Of a DNA stretch of 64,000 bases, positions 17,779 through 26,219 are shown piece after piece. The notes under the pieces were generated by a model that was not told the origin of the DNA, searched no databases, and was given only the letters and a program-made list of their open reading frames with translations. Position 1 is the stretch's first letter. Each line of letters begins with the position of its first letter. The DNA comes from Clostridiales bacterium (GTDB taxonomy: Bacteria > Bacillota > Clostridia > Oscillospirales > CAG-382): contig QAKH01000079.1 in the NCBI GenBank assembly GCA_003343885.1, forward strand, positions 85,969 through 149,968, given 5' to 3'. A program made the position numbers and the translations under genes.

Positions 17779-17847
17779 ATGAATATTGATGATGGATTAA
17801 ACCCCTATATTGATATTCGTATTATGCATAACGTTGTTTTGTATATA

Positions 17848-17857
17848 CAAATATATA
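17848..17857 (-). promoter_or_regulatory. Candidate promoter of the alpha-oxoamine synthase gene
   Basis: On the minus strand TATATATTTG contains the Bacteroidetes -7 box TAnnTTTG, about 70 nt before the start codon. A TTGG at 17878-17882 (minus strand) is a plausible -33 element. Confidence 0.5.
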
Positions 17858-17989
17858 ATATTTATTTTAACACATATCCAATAAGTCTATATTTTTTTTG
17901 CTTGGCAATTCAAATTCGCTGGTAAGCGGCAAAATACGAGCGAAATCATATTCCGGAAATATTTTCACTCATTTTTTTAGATAAATAAA

Positions 17990-18020
17990 TTGAATCTAAA
18001 ATGTTTTTTGTATATATTTG
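17990..18020 (+). promoter_or_regulatory. Candidate promoter of the RiPP maturase operon
   Basis: TTG at 17990-17992 and TATATTTG at 18013-18020 are spaced 20 nt, matching the Bacteroidetes -33/-7 arrangement. The start codon of the radical SAM gene is 62 nt downstream. The 303 bp gap (17779-18081) therefore holds divergent promoters and otherwise only AT-rich sequence. Confidence 0.6.
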
Positions 18021-18081
18021 TTGTGGGCTAATGGCTATCTATACGATTCAGATCCTCTGAAGGGTTGCGAAAGTATCGGAT

Positions 18082-19404
18082 ATGAGTTCGGATACGGTGT
18101 ACAGTACCGGGTGGAATTTATTAAATGTGAGCACGAGTATGGATAATCGGCGAATTTTGAATGATCGACGTATTACACGTGATGAAGTTCTATCTTCATT
18201 GGTCAATTTGCGTCAATTAACCTTTGAGGTTACCGATGCATGTAACCTGCAATGCAAGTATTGCGGGTACGGCGACTTATATTTCGGGTACGACAAACGC
18301 GAAACGAAATTTCTGGCATTCGAACAAGGCAGGATCCTTCTCGATTATCTCGTGTCTTTGTGGCGCACATGTCCAGCACATTCTGCCGCACCGCGAACTT
18401 ATCTCAGTTTTTATGGCGGAGAACCGTTGATGAACATGGATTTCATCACGCGCATGGTCGATTATGTCGAAAAACTCGATGTGCATAGAAATTTCAATTT
18501 TTCGATGACGACCAACGCCATGTTGCTCGATCGCTATACGGACTATCTTGTCGAGAAGCGTTTTCACTTGTTGATCAGTCTCGATGGCGATAAATATGGA
18601 CAAAGTTACAGGGTAACTCATGACGGGAAGAATTCGTTCGATCGGGTCTATAAAAACGTAAAGGACCTACAGGCGAAATATCCGGACTATTTTACCCGAT
18701 ATGTAGAATTCAATGCCGTGCTTCATAACCGCAACAGCGTTGCCCGAACACATGATTTCATCATGCGCGAATTCGGGAAGAAACCGACCATATCGGAACT
18801 GAACAATTCGGGGATTCGTCCTGATAAGGTGGAGGAGTTCCAGCAAACCTACCGGAACATGATCGAGAGTTTGCACGAATCGGAAAACTACGAAAAACTT
18901 GCTGAAGAGATGTTTGTGGCAGAACCTAATACACATGATTTGCTATTGTATTTGCACCAATACAGCGGGAACGTGTTCAGGGACTACAACAGCCTTTTCC
19001 TGGACGAATCCAAACTGCACTACACTCCAACGGGAACCTGTTCTCCATTCAGTAAGAAACTGTTCGTTACGGTCAATGGCAAAATTCTGCAATGCGAGCG
19101 CATAGATCATAAATTCGCTCTCGGACAGTTATCTGCAAATGGAGTTTCCCTCGACTTGGATGCTATCGTAGCACGATTCAATGGCTATCTGGAGAAACTG
19201 CAACGTCAGTGTTCGCTCTGTTACAGGAAAAGAAGTTGTATTCAGTGTATGTACTATATTGAGGATCTGGACGCGACACAACCAATCTGCCGCGGCTATA
19301 TGAACCAAGAGACATTCGAACAGTATTCGTCGTATTGTTTGGCTCATCTCGCCCGTCATCCGCATTTGTACAAGAAGTTGATGGAAGATGTTTTGATAGA
19401 CTAA
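18082..19404 (+). CDS. Radical SAM/SPASM peptide maturase (GG-Bacteroidales type)
   Basis: The protein is 440 residues. The radical SAM cluster motif CNLQCKYC is at C54/C58/C61, followed by FYGGEPL, the 'GGE' SAM-binding motif. A C-terminal SPASM region carries further cysteines: GTCSPF (about C320), ILQCERI, CSLCYRKRSCIQC and CRGYM. Such enzymes bind three 4Fe-4S clusters and make thioether, C-C or epimerised bonds in ribosomal peptides. Length and context fit the GG-Bacteroidales maturase family, whose targets have a GG leader. The likely substrates are the CxCxC precursors just downstream. It heads the operon, 12 nt before the pseudo-rSAM gene. Confidence 0.85.
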   Translation: MSSDTVYSTGWNLLNVSTSMDNRRILNDRRITRDEVLSSLVNLRQLTFEVTDACNLQCKYCGYGDLYFGYDKRETKFLAFEQGRILLDYLVSLWRTCPAHSAAPRTYLSFYGGEPLMNMDFITRMVDYVEKLDVHRNFNFSMTTNAMLLDRYTDYLVEKRFHLLISLDGDKYGQSYRVTHDGKNSFDRVYKNVKDLQAKYPDYFTRYVEFNAVLHNRNSVARTHDFIMREFGKKPTISELNNSGIRPDKVEEFQQTYRNMIESLHESENYEKLAEEMFVAEPNTHDLLLYLHQYSGNVFRDYNSLFLDESKLHYTPTGTCSPFSKKLFVTVNGKILQCERIDHKFALGQLSANGVSLDLDAIVARFNGYLEKLQRQCSLCYRKRSCIQCMYYIEDLDATQPICRGYMNQETFEQYSSYCLAHLARHPHLYKKLMEDVLID

Positions 19405-19416
19405 ATTGCGAATCCC

Positions 19417-20634
19417 ATGAAACAGAAACTTACGCTTTCTCCCGATACATTTCTTTGGCGAAAAGGAACGGAAGGCTTGTTATACGAGTCGGCGCGAGAA
19501 ACCATGTTCCATTTCAACGTAACGGATTCGATCAGAGAATTATGCCGAGTATTCGAGGATTATGATAATTTGTATTCCGCATCGTTCGATCCGGAAACTC
19601 TCGATAATGATGCACGGTCATTCATCAATGAAATCACAACCCGGGGATTCGGCCGGATTACATCTTCTGAAACTCCGATTATTTCTCTGCCGCCGATGCT
19701 CAATATTCAGCACGACATCAAACGGCTGAAGAAGGATCCGGAGCGTGAGATCGGAGAAAATGTTTTGGAATATCTGTCTTCTTTAACCATATACATCGGA
19801 GGTCTATGTTGTAACAAGTCTTATTTCAAACAGATTATTTATCCGATCTGTTCGGAGGAGCATCTGAGCAGTGAAACGATTGTTCGATTCTTGGACAAAG
19901 TATGGACTCCGTCGCTGCAGAGAATCAATTTGGTCGTTTCGGATGTTACCGATCGAGAGATCATCCAGATGGAGCAACGTTTGAAGGCATATAAAGAACA
20001 AATCGTATTCTATGTTCTCTATGCGGGTTTACATGATAAAACAACTGCGCCATATACGCTCGCTAAAGCCGGATATAGGGTACGTTTCATCTGCGAACAG
20101 CCAGACAATGTGCCGAAGGCATTCGACATGGAAAAGCCGATGGAAAAAGAACAGCGGTTGTCGCTCCCGTTCGGATACGATTTAATCGTCCGGAACGACC
20201 GCGAATACAGAGAATGGAGTGAACTGGTGGAAAAACTTGAAGTGAAAGACTTTGCAATGGTTCCGGTATATGACGATAACAAGGAATTTTTCGACTGCAA
20301 CGTATTCCTTTCCGAAGCGGACATTAAACAAATCCGATTGTCCCGTCGCGAAATTTTCGCTCACCAGGCAGTCAATATCGAAGCATTCGGTAATTTGATA
20401 GTAATGCCTGACGGCCGGATTTATTCGGATGTAACGGCGCCGTCTCTCGGGACGATCGACGATTCGATATACGATCTAATCGTCCGTGAATTGCAAGAGA
20501 ATTATGCATGGCGAAAAATTCGCGACTCCGAATCCTGCAAGAATTGCGTTTATCAGTGGTTATGTCCGTCGCCGTCGCCATATGAACGAGCCACCGGGAA
20601 AAAGACGGTTTGTACGTTCCGAGAAAACGGATGA
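19417..20634 (+). CDS. Pseudo-radical SAM partner protein (GG-Bacteroidales system)
   Basis: The protein is 405 residues with the length and layout of the maturase before it, but it has no CxxxCxxC cluster motif. The barrel region reads GGLCCNKSYFKQIIYPICSE instead. The C-terminal part keeps a SPASM-like end: NLIVMPDGRIYSDVTAPSLG, then ESCKNCVYQWLCPSPSP and a last Cys in KKTVC. Proteins of this kind accompany GG-Bacteroidales maturases and are thought to bind or position the peptide; the biochemistry is not established. It lies 12 nt after the maturase gene, clearly co-transcribed. Confidence 0.8.
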   Translation: MKQKLTLSPDTFLWRKGTEGLLYESARETMFHFNVTDSIRELCRVFEDYDNLYSASFDPETLDNDARSFINEITTRGFGRITSSETPIISLPPMLNIQHDIKRLKKDPEREIGENVLEYLSSLTIYIGGLCCNKSYFKQIIYPICSEEHLSSETIVRFLDKVWTPSLQRINLVVSDVTDREIIQMEQRLKAYKEQIVFYVLYAGLHDKTTAPYTLAKAGYRVRFICEQPDNVPKAFDMEKPMEKEQRLSLPFGYDLIVRNDREYREWSELVEKLEVKDFAMVPVYDDNKEFFDCNVFLSEADIKQIRLSRREIFAHQAVNIEAFGNLIVMPDGRIYSDVTAPSLGTIDDSIYDLIVRELQENYAWRKIRDSESCKNCVYQWLCPSPSPYERATGKKTVCTFRENG

Positions 20635-20642
20635 GTTTCATG

Positions 20643-20858
20643 TTCGGGCTTGCCATCCGAATATGAAGAGCCACCCCGCGAGGAAGCAAAACCGAGTGCG
20701 ACAGCCAATAAGTTTAACTAAAACACAGAAAGGCATCAAGAGACGAAACAATTCTCCGGATTTCGGAATAGGATTTGGCGAACGACGGATACGGACACTC
20801 CGTCGCAGGACAAAAATCCGATAAAAATCTGTTGTATAAAACTTAAAACTCGAGAACC
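20643..20858 (+). repeat. Cassette leader repeat R1 (structured 5' leader of precursor 1)
   Basis: This is the first of six copies. It holds hairpin A (TTCGG...CCGAA with loop containing CTTGCC), a 60 nt core at 20676-20735 (CCGCGAGGAAGCAAAACCGA to AGAAAGGCA), a second hairpin region, and hairpin C CGACGG/CCGTCG at 20783-20805. The core ends 123 nt before the precursor start. Its constancy in all six copies points to a cis-acting RNA or a recombination unit. Confidence 0.8.
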
Positions 20859-21110
20859 ATGAAATCGCTCAAGGTAAATCAGATCGAAAAGGCACGCCTT
20901 TCAAAAACGGAAATGGCTTACGTCACTGGAGGTGAAAGTTGTGGTTGTGCATGCCTGTATGCCGATTCGGGAGGGTCATCGACAGCGAGCAACAAGAATG
21001 CGAATGCAGCCAGCGGTTTGCATTCGCCCGGTATGCTTCACATCACAGGCTATATGAATGAAGATGGATCATGGACCCTGTGTGATAAGTGGGTACTTAT
21101 AGCTAAGTAA
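20859..21110 (+). CDS. RiPP precursor 1 (GG leader, CxCxC core)
   Basis: The 83-residue protein has leader MKSLKVNQIEKARLSKTEM, the double-glycine cleavage site VTGG (24-25) and then a core beginning ESCGCACLYADSGGSSTASN. The pattern CxCxCxYxxxGGSS is shared with precursors 2 and 3 and is the likely target of the radical SAM maturase encoded 1.5 kb upstream. The C39 peptidase of the exporter at 35.4 kb should cut after GG. The natural product precursor family of GG-Bacteroidales systems matches. The C-terminal part (MNEDGSWTLCDKWVLIAK) is variable. Confidence 0.85.
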   Translation: MKSLKVNQIEKARLSKTEMAYVTGGESCGCACLYADSGGSSTASNKNANAASGLHSPGMLHITGYMNEDGSWTLCDKWVLIAK

Positions 21111-21138
21111 TCCATGGAATCTTAATAGATTGTATTTC

Positions 21139-21224
21139 AAACGCAAAATCAATTATATCTCATTATGCCCAAATGAATCCTTATCCCATCGGAGAGCATG
21201 ATAAGGTTGATTGGTTTTGCGTTT
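21139..21224 (+). promoter_or_regulatory. Stem-loop after precursor 1
   Basis: AAACGCAAAA (21139-21148) pairs with TTTTGCGTTT (21215-21224). An inner CCTTATC/GATAAGG stem sits in the loop. It lies between the precursor stop and the protease start and could attenuate read-through or protect the precursor mRNA. Confidence 0.5.
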
Positions 21225-21249
21225 TGATCCCGTATAAAATCATTCAGTT

Positions 21250-22437
21250 ATGAGCAAGTTCCTATACCCCCTGCTGCTCCTGCAATTCGTCGTGGTTTCC
21301 TGTTCGTCGCACGGACAGACGCCGCCGGCTGCCGACAACACGAATTTGCGCATCGATCAGGACAGAATCATTACCCCCGTCGTAATCAACGCAACGGATA
21401 CGCTCGAAATGCTGTTCGATACGGGATGCTTGGTCGGCTGCATGCTGCCGCAGTCGCTCGCCGAAAATTACGCCGACTCTCTGACCGTTACGCAGCCCGG
21501 AGCCGTCGTATCGCATATCGCGGTCAAGGATATATCGCTCGGCGGCCAATCGCTGAACGACAACAGGATTTACCATGTTCCCGACGAAGAGTTTGACGTT
21601 GTCGGGCCCGTCGACTTGCCATGTGTTATTGCTCCGGCGTATGCTACCGAAGAACGAATTTGGTGTTTCGATTTCGATAACCGCATGTTTTCCATTCGCG
21701 AGACGGACACCTTGCCCGAGAACGCCATTGTTTATCCATTGCTATTTGCGAAGTATAAGGACCGGAAGATCGCTCCGTTCGTCAATATTCCGATGACCTT
21801 GTCTTACGGCGACCGCTCTTTGTCGACGGATTATGTCTATCTGCTCGACACCGGCACGCCGTACGGATTCTGCATTACGGACCCTCCGGCAGAGCTGGAA
21901 GATTTCGTTTCGCGCATTCCCCATTGGAAAATCGAGGATCGTTTTAGCGCGGAGATTCCCGACCGGCAGCATTTGGATTTCGAAGTCGACATCGATATGC
22001 CGCCCTTTGTCCTGCCGGACGTGCGCTGTGATTTCGATACGGGATTGAGAAGCTTTGCAGAAGAATTCAAGAACTTTCTTCCCGGTATCGGCAAACCGAT
22101 CGTAGGCACGCTCGGCATGCGCATACTCAAGCATTTCAATATGATCCTCGATTTCAGGAACGACCGGCTCATACTCACTCCGGCACAGCGTACCTATCCC
22201 TCCAAACCGGTGAACCGGACAGGGTTCTGGTGCGATTCGCAAGGGGTGGTAACGAGAATCCGCACGAACGATGCTGCCTACGGGCAAGGGCTTCGTCTCA
22301 AAGACACCGTTATGACCGTCGACGGCATCCGGTGGACCGACATCCCCGAGGAGAAGAGGGAAGATATATATTCTACGGAAGAGCGTACCGTCTGGGAAAT
22401 CCGTTCAGCGGATGGAACCAAAAAGATAATCATCTGA
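21250..22437 (+). CDS. Retropepsin-like aspartyl protease with PDZ domain, lipoprotein
   Basis: The protein is 395 residues. A signal peptide with lipobox (LLLLQFVVVSC) predicts a lipid-anchored envelope protein. Two aspartyl protease half-domains are visible with catalytic DTG motifs: LFDTGCLVGC (about residue 58) and LLDTGTPYGF (about 202). A C-terminal PDZ-like segment (GLRLKDTVMTVDGIRW) follows. It probably works on peptides in the periplasm, such as the exported product of the precursor it accompanies; that link is inference from the fixed order. A homologous gene sits in the same place after precursor 2. Confidence 0.75.
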   Translation: MSKFLYPLLLLQFVVVSCSSHGQTPPAADNTNLRIDQDRIITPVVINATDTLEMLFDTGCLVGCMLPQSLAENYADSLTVTQPGAVVSHIAVKDISLGGQSLNDNRIYHVPDEEFDVVGPVDLPCVIAPAYATEERIWCFDFDNRMFSIRETDTLPENAIVYPLLFAKYKDRKIAPFVNIPMTLSYGDRSLSTDYVYLLDTGTPYGFCITDPPAELEDFVSRIPHWKIEDRFSAEIPDRQHLDFEVDIDMPPFVLPDVRCDFDTGLRSFAEEFKNFLPGIGKPIVGTLGMRILKHFNMILDFRNDRLILTPAQRTYPSKPVNRTGFWCDSQGVVTRIRTNDAAYGQGLRLKDTVMTVDGIRWTDIPEEKREDIYSTEERTVWEIRSADGTKKIII

Positions 22438-22469
22438 AAACGGACTGCGGATAACCCGCCGGAGTTTCA

Positions 22470-22683
22470 TGCGGCTTTGCCAGCCCGACAAAAAACTTCC
22501 CGCGGGGAAACAAAACCGAGTGCGACAGCTCATAAGTTCAACTAAAACACAAAAAGGCAGCAAGAGGTAATATAATTCTCCGGATTTCGGAGCAGGATTC
22601 GGAGAACAGCGGATCCGGATAACTCCGTCGCAAGGCAAAAATCCGATAAAAATCTGTTGTATAAAACCTAAAACACGAGAACC
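22470..22683 (+). repeat. Cassette leader repeat R2
   Basis: This is the second copy. The 60 nt core is at 22500-22559 (CCGCGGGGAAACAAAACCGA to AAAAAGGCA), with no indel relative to R1. Hairpin A has an altered stem but keeps TTTGCCA in its loop. Hairpin B TTCTCCG/CGGAGAA is perfect here. The core ends 124 nt before the start codon. Confidence 0.8.
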
Positions 22684-22929
22684 ATGAAATCGCTTAAAGT
22701 GAATCAGATCGAGAAAAACAACCTTTCGGAAAAGGAAATGAGCAGCGTCAAAGGTGGAAATGTCTGCAATTGCGCCTGTTATTATCGAAATGTCGGCGGC
22801 TCCTCCATCGAGGCGAACGGACAGGCCAATTGGGCTGGAAATAAAAATTCGATTCATAAAACAGTCGACTCAGCCCTTATGATAGATGATGGCAATGGAG
22901 GTTGCCGTGATTTTTGGCGAACGAAATAA
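22684..22929 (+). CDS. RiPP precursor 2 (GG leader, CxCxC core)
   Basis: The 81-residue protein has leader MKSLKVNQIEKNNLSEKEM nearly identical to precursors 1 and 3, then VKGG and the core NVCNCACYYRNVGGSSIEAN. The shared CxCxCxY and GGSS positions mark probable modification sites. The last 30 residues differ from its paralogues and include one more Cys (GGCRDFW). A weak stem-loop (ACTATA/TATAGT, 22945-22961) separates it from the downstream protease gene. Confidence 0.85.
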   Translation: MKSLKVNQIEKNNLSEKEMSSVKGGNVCNCACYYRNVGGSSIEANGQANWAGNKNSIHKTVDSALMIDDGNGGCRDFWRTK

Positions 22930-22978
22930 TGAGACTTATCAATAACTATATAAGCTATAGTATATTGGAGAGTTTACA

Positions 22979-24232
22979 TTGAAGCGGACGATTATCATGT
23001 TTCGGATACTCATTATTTTCATTCTGTTCCTCGCTTCGGCCTGCATCCGTCGGGACGAAGGAGCGCAGTCGCACGTTCCGGTATGCACCCTCGAACCCGC
23101 AGCTGCGAGATTCGAGTACGACATGATAGGACATCCGGTCATCGAAACGAAGTTGGATTCCGCTCATACGTGTAAGCTGATTTTCGATACGGGAAGTGCC
23201 GGAATGCTCGTCCTGGACAAGTGCTTTGCAGAAAAGAGCGGCCTGATCGACCGGTTCCGCCCTACGGAGACACTGAAGTCGGGATGGGATTTCAGGCGAG
23301 ACATTCCCAGCATGACCGTGGAGCACCCCGTCTCGATATCGATCGGGAATAGTCGGGTCTGCTATTCCGAATGTCGGATCGTGGACGGGCGCTCTTTGAA
23401 CATGCTTGCGGCCGACGGCATTTTCTCCATTCCGCTCGAAGAGACCCGCACGTGGGAGCTCGACTGCGAAAACAAATGCCTCGCCGTATACGATTGGCCC
23501 GTTTTCTCGTTGCCGGGTATCTCCTTGCAGCTGGATGTCGTCGGGAACCAGTTCGTTATCCGGGATTTCCCGTTTCGGTTTCATTGCCGGAACGAATACG
23601 TGCGGCCACGGGTCGATTTGGTATTGGATACCGGAAGCCCCGCATCCCTCGTCTATCTGTATGCCGAGCCCGACAGTACGATGCGTGCGGTCCTGAACGA
23701 CGAGACCACACGCAAATACGTCTGTCCTTCCAAGAACGGAGTCTTACCGACTTGCTATCGGCTGAATGAATATGGATTATTGAACCGCAAATTATGGATC
23801 GAGCACCGCGAACTGTTGCGTCCGTGGCGTATTTCGGGAGAGCGCGAGATGGTTGTGGCAGGCATGGACTTTTCGAAGTCGTTCAATCTGCGGTTCCATC
23901 CGGCCCGACACCGTATCGAACTGTTCCCCATCGCATACGTCTCCCTGCAGGAGGATCAGAGCCGGCAGGAAGGGATGGCCGGATTCTGTTTCCGGGCTTT
24001 CCAAAGCAGGGAGGGGCACGCCGTAGTCGATTTCGTGAAGGAAGGATCGTATTGGCAGGATTTCGGTGTGGAAGAAGGGGATGTGATTCTCGATGTGGAC
24101 GGTCGGCGGTTGTTCGACCTTCCCCGCTCTTATTTCGACGAAACAGAATCCGAGCATTCGTTTACGATCGTTCGGGACCGGGATACGCTGTTCATCCGTT
24201 CCGGAACACCTCCGACCAGCGGAACCCCATGA
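22979..24232 (+). CDS. Second retropepsin-like protease with PDZ domain, lipoprotein
   Basis: The protein is 417 residues and paralogous in layout to the protease at 21.3 kb. A signal peptide with lipobox FLASAC is followed by two DTG motifs, LIFDTGSAGMLVLD (about 71) and LVLDTGSPASLVYL (about 215). A PDZ-like C-terminus (GVEEGDVILDVDGRRLFDL) follows. Sequence divergence from the first protease outside the motifs suggests each is matched to its own precursor. It is expected in the periplasm or at the outer membrane. Confidence 0.75.
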   Translation: MKRTIIMFRILIIFILFLASACIRRDEGAQSHVPVCTLEPAAARFEYDMIGHPVIETKLDSAHTCKLIFDTGSAGMLVLDKCFAEKSGLIDRFRPTETLKSGWDFRRDIPSMTVEHPVSISIGNSRVCYSECRIVDGRSLNMLAADGIFSIPLEETRTWELDCENKCLAVYDWPVFSLPGISLQLDVVGNQFVIRDFPFRFHCRNEYVRPRVDLVLDTGSPASLVYLYAEPDSTMRAVLNDETTRKYVCPSKNGVLPTCYRLNEYGLLNRKLWIEHRELLRPWRISGEREMVVAGMDFSKSFNLRFHPARHRIELFPIAYVSLQEDQSRQEGMAGFCFRAFQSREGHAVVDFVKEGSYWQDFGVEEGDVILDVDGRRLFDLPRSYFDETESEHSFTIVRDRDTLFIRSGTPPTSGTP

Positions 24233-24246
24233 CTTCCATTCGTATC

Positions 24247-24461
24247 ATTCGGACTTGCCATCCGAATATGAAGAGCCACCCCGCGAGGAAGCAAAACCGA
24301 GTGCGACAGCTCATATGTTCAACTAAAACACAGAAAGGCAGTGCAGAGATAGAGTTATTTTCCGGATTGACGGAATGTTACCCGGAAAACGGCAGATTGA
24401 ATCGTTCTGACGAAAAACAAAAGTTTCAGTTGTGATGTATAACCTGTAAAAAACGAAGATT
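24247..24461 (+). repeat. Cassette leader repeat R3
   Basis: Hairpin A (ATTCGGA, loop CTTGCCA, TCCGAAT) is perfect at 24247-24267. The 60 nt core is at 24281-24340. Hairpin B is TTTTCCGG/CCGGAAAA, a compensatory variant of R2's TTCTCCG/CGGAGAA. Hairpin C is CGGCAG/CTGACG. The start codon follows 121 nt after the core. Confidence 0.8.
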
Positions 24462-24710
24462 ATGAAATCGCTCAAGGTAAATCAGATTGAAAAAAACAAT
24501 CTTTCGGAAAAGGAGATGCAACACATAGCCGGGGGCAAACCAGCAGGAATGTGTGGTTGCGGCTGTATGTATGAGGGCCATGGCGGGTCTTCATCCATGG
24601 ACAACGGACTGGCAAATGCCGATACCGGAATTTGGACCGGGGATAAATTCACATGCATCCAGTCCGTAATCGTCGTAGCTAAAAGGAAGGACAATTTAAC
24701 TACCGAATAG
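24462..24710 (+). CDS. RiPP precursor 3 (GG leader, CxCxC core)
   Basis: The 82-residue protein has leader MKSLKVNQIEKNNLSEKEM, IAGG, then KPAGMCGCGCMYEGHGGSSS with the same CxCxCxY...GGSS core as precursors 1 and 2. The tail TCIQSVIVVAKRKD is variable. It is the last of the three CxCxC-type precursors; those further downstream have a different leader and core. A perfect stem-loop follows at once. Confidence 0.85.
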   Translation: MKSLKVNQIEKNNLSEKEMQHIAGGKPAGMCGCGCMYEGHGGSSSMDNGLANADTGIWTGDKFTCIQSVIVVAKRKDNLTTE

Positions 24711-24720
24711 CTTCCATCCT

Positions 24721-24749
24721 TACCTGCGGCTCGGAATGGGCCGCAGGTA
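24721..24749 (+). promoter_or_regulatory. Stem-loop after precursor 3
   Basis: TACCTGCGGC and GCCGCAGGTA form a perfect 10 bp stem with a 9 nt loop, 11 nt after the precursor stop and 18 nt before the next start. It may act as an attenuator or mRNA stabiliser that keeps precursor expression above that of the downstream gene. Confidence 0.6.
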
Positions 24750-24766
24750 AATAAAAACTTTTGCTT

Positions 24767-25702
24767 ATGAGAACTTTCTTGATCTTGCTGTCTGCACTCT
24801 CGATTTCGTGGTTGACGGCTTCGGCGCAGCATTATTCTCCGGAGGTCAGAGACCCGGGCGCAAAATATCCGATCGACACCTGCCGTCTCTGCGTAACCTA
24901 CGACTTCGCCTATGTGGAAGATACGTTGGATATGAAGATCCTGCACGACCGCACGCTGCTCGAAATAGGACCGAGCACGAGTCGCTATTACAGTCAGTAC
25001 ACCGATCGGATCGACTCAATGGCCTATCTTTATTATGTGGATATTCCGCCGACGGATATCGCCCGTCTGGAGAGTGGCATCCCATTGTGGGACTGGATGC
25101 AACCCGATGAACAGGCGTGGTATTGCGATGTATATACTTTCCCGAAGGAGAAGAAACGGATGGTCTCCACCCGCTTCCTAAAGGAAGAATACCGATACGA
25201 CGAGCCGGTCGAAGCGCTGGACTGGCGGATCACGGAACAGACGGATACGGTTGCGGGGTATCTCTGCCGCAAGGCGGTCGCGACCTTCCGCGGCAGAACA
25301 TGGGAGGCATGGTTCGCGCCGGAGATTCCTCAGGCGCACGGACCGTGGAAGCTGGGCGGTCTGCCCGGGCTGATTCTGAAAGCTGCCGACACGGAGGGGC
25401 TCTTCCGCTGGACGGCGATCGGACTGGAACAACCCGTCGGACGGATGATTCACGACTATGCGGACAAGGCGCTGAACGGTACGAACCGTCATGAGCTCAT
25501 CATTCCGTCGCACAAGAAAGTCAAGTGTTCGCGTAAGGACGTCGACCGCCTGTGGCGCAGGCAGTGGCTGGCCCCGTTGACGATGATGTTTCTGGACGGA
25601 GAGGAGCATATCATCTACGACATGAGTACGCAAAAGACGGTCGAGATCGACATCAACTACATCCCCGAGGGCTATTATCCGAAACTGGAACTGGACATAT
25701 GA
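24767..25702 (+). CDS. GLPGLI family exported protein 1
   Basis: The protein is about 311 residues from ATG 24767, with a signal peptide (MRTFLILLSALSISWLTASA). The family hallmark is clear: VAGYLCRKAVATFRGRTWEA, then WFAPEIP and GPWKLGGLPGLILKA (about residue 205). GLPGLI proteins are Bacteroidetes envelope proteins of unknown activity, often near TonB-dependent barrels. Here it is paired with precursor 3, and two more copies pair with precursors 5 and 6, so a role in handling the exported peptide is a reasonable inference. Confidence 0.8.
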   Translation: MRTFLILLSALSISWLTASAQHYSPEVRDPGAKYPIDTCRLCVTYDFAYVEDTLDMKILHDRTLLEIGPSTSRYYSQYTDRIDSMAYLYYVDIPPTDIARLESGIPLWDWMQPDEQAWYCDVYTFPKEKKRMVSTRFLKEEYRYDEPVEALDWRITEQTDTVAGYLCRKAVATFRGRTWEAWFAPEIPQAHGPWKLGGLPGLILKAADTEGLFRWTAIGLEQPVGRMIHDYADKALNGTNRHELIIPSHKKVKCSRKDVDRLWRRQWLAPLTMMFLDGEEHIIYDMSTQKTVEIDINYIPEGYYPKLELDI

Positions 25703-25711
25703 ATTTTTCCG

Positions 25712-25928
25712 ATTCGGACTTGCCATCCGAATACGAAAAAGCCTTCCCGCGAGGAAGCAAAACCGAGTGCGACAGCTCATAAGTTCAACTAAAACGCAGA
25801 AAGGCACTGCAAAGATAATAATCTTTCAGAATCATTCTTACGATTCAGAGAGCGGCAGTTCAAGGAATACTGTCGAAAAGCAAAAGTCCTAATCCAAATA
25901 GTATTAAAATCGACCAAAAACTACAATT
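25712..25928 (+). repeat. Cassette leader repeat R4
   Basis: Hairpin A (ATTCGGA/TCCGAAT, loop CTTGCCA) lies at 25712-25732 and the 60 nt core at 25747-25806. Hairpin B has a quite different sequence (GAATC/GATTC) yet keeps its place. Hairpin C is CGGCAG/CTGTCG, differing from R1 at paired positions. The core ends 122 nt before the start codon. Confidence 0.8.
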
Positions 25929-26150
25929 ATGAAATCGATGAAAGATTTTGCTGCACAGCAGCTCTCGAAAAAGCAGATGAACGATGTAAAAGGCGGCGCC
26001 TTCTGCCGAGCTTACAGCAAAGCGAGCGGACAAGAAATCGCTCATGGTAATTTTCCTGGCCAGACAACTGCCGGTGCGACCGTAAAAATGGAGATCGAAC
26101 TCAATCGGGCCGGCTGGCAACAGGGAAGCTATACGGTAAGCTGCGCATAG
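25929..26150 (+). CDS. RiPP precursor 4 (GG leader, terminal Cys pair)
   Basis: The 73-residue protein has the second leader type: MKSMKDFAAQQLSKKQMNDV then KGG (22-23). The core lacks the CxCxC cluster. It has only two cysteines, one right after GG (AFCRAY) and one at the end (TVSCA), so an end-to-end disulfide is possible. It is probably cut by the C39 exporter. Whether the radical SAM enzymes touch it is unknown. It resembles precursors 5 and 6 in length and layout. Confidence 0.8.
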   Translation: MKSMKDFAAQQLSKKQMNDVKGGAFCRAYSKASGQEIAHGNFPGQTTAGATVKMEIELNRAGWQQGSYTVSCA

Positions 26151-26160
26151 TTCATAAAAA

Positions 26161-26186
26161 AGAGACAGGGGATATCCCCTGTCTCT
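26161..26186 (+). promoter_or_regulatory. Perfect palindrome after precursor 4
   Basis: AGAGACAGGGGAT is followed directly by its reverse complement, giving a 26 nt perfect palindrome preceded by A-rich sequence. It sits between the precursor stop and the thioredoxin-like gene, in the same place as the stem-loops after the other precursors. Confidence 0.6.
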
Positions 26187-26219
26187 TACCTGCCTCCATC
26201 ACCTTTAGAAACTGCCATT

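Noticed and set aside
21262..22287. Minus-strand frames opposite the protease genes
   Set aside because: Antisense shadows of well-supported plus-strand genes with signal peptides and DTG motifs.
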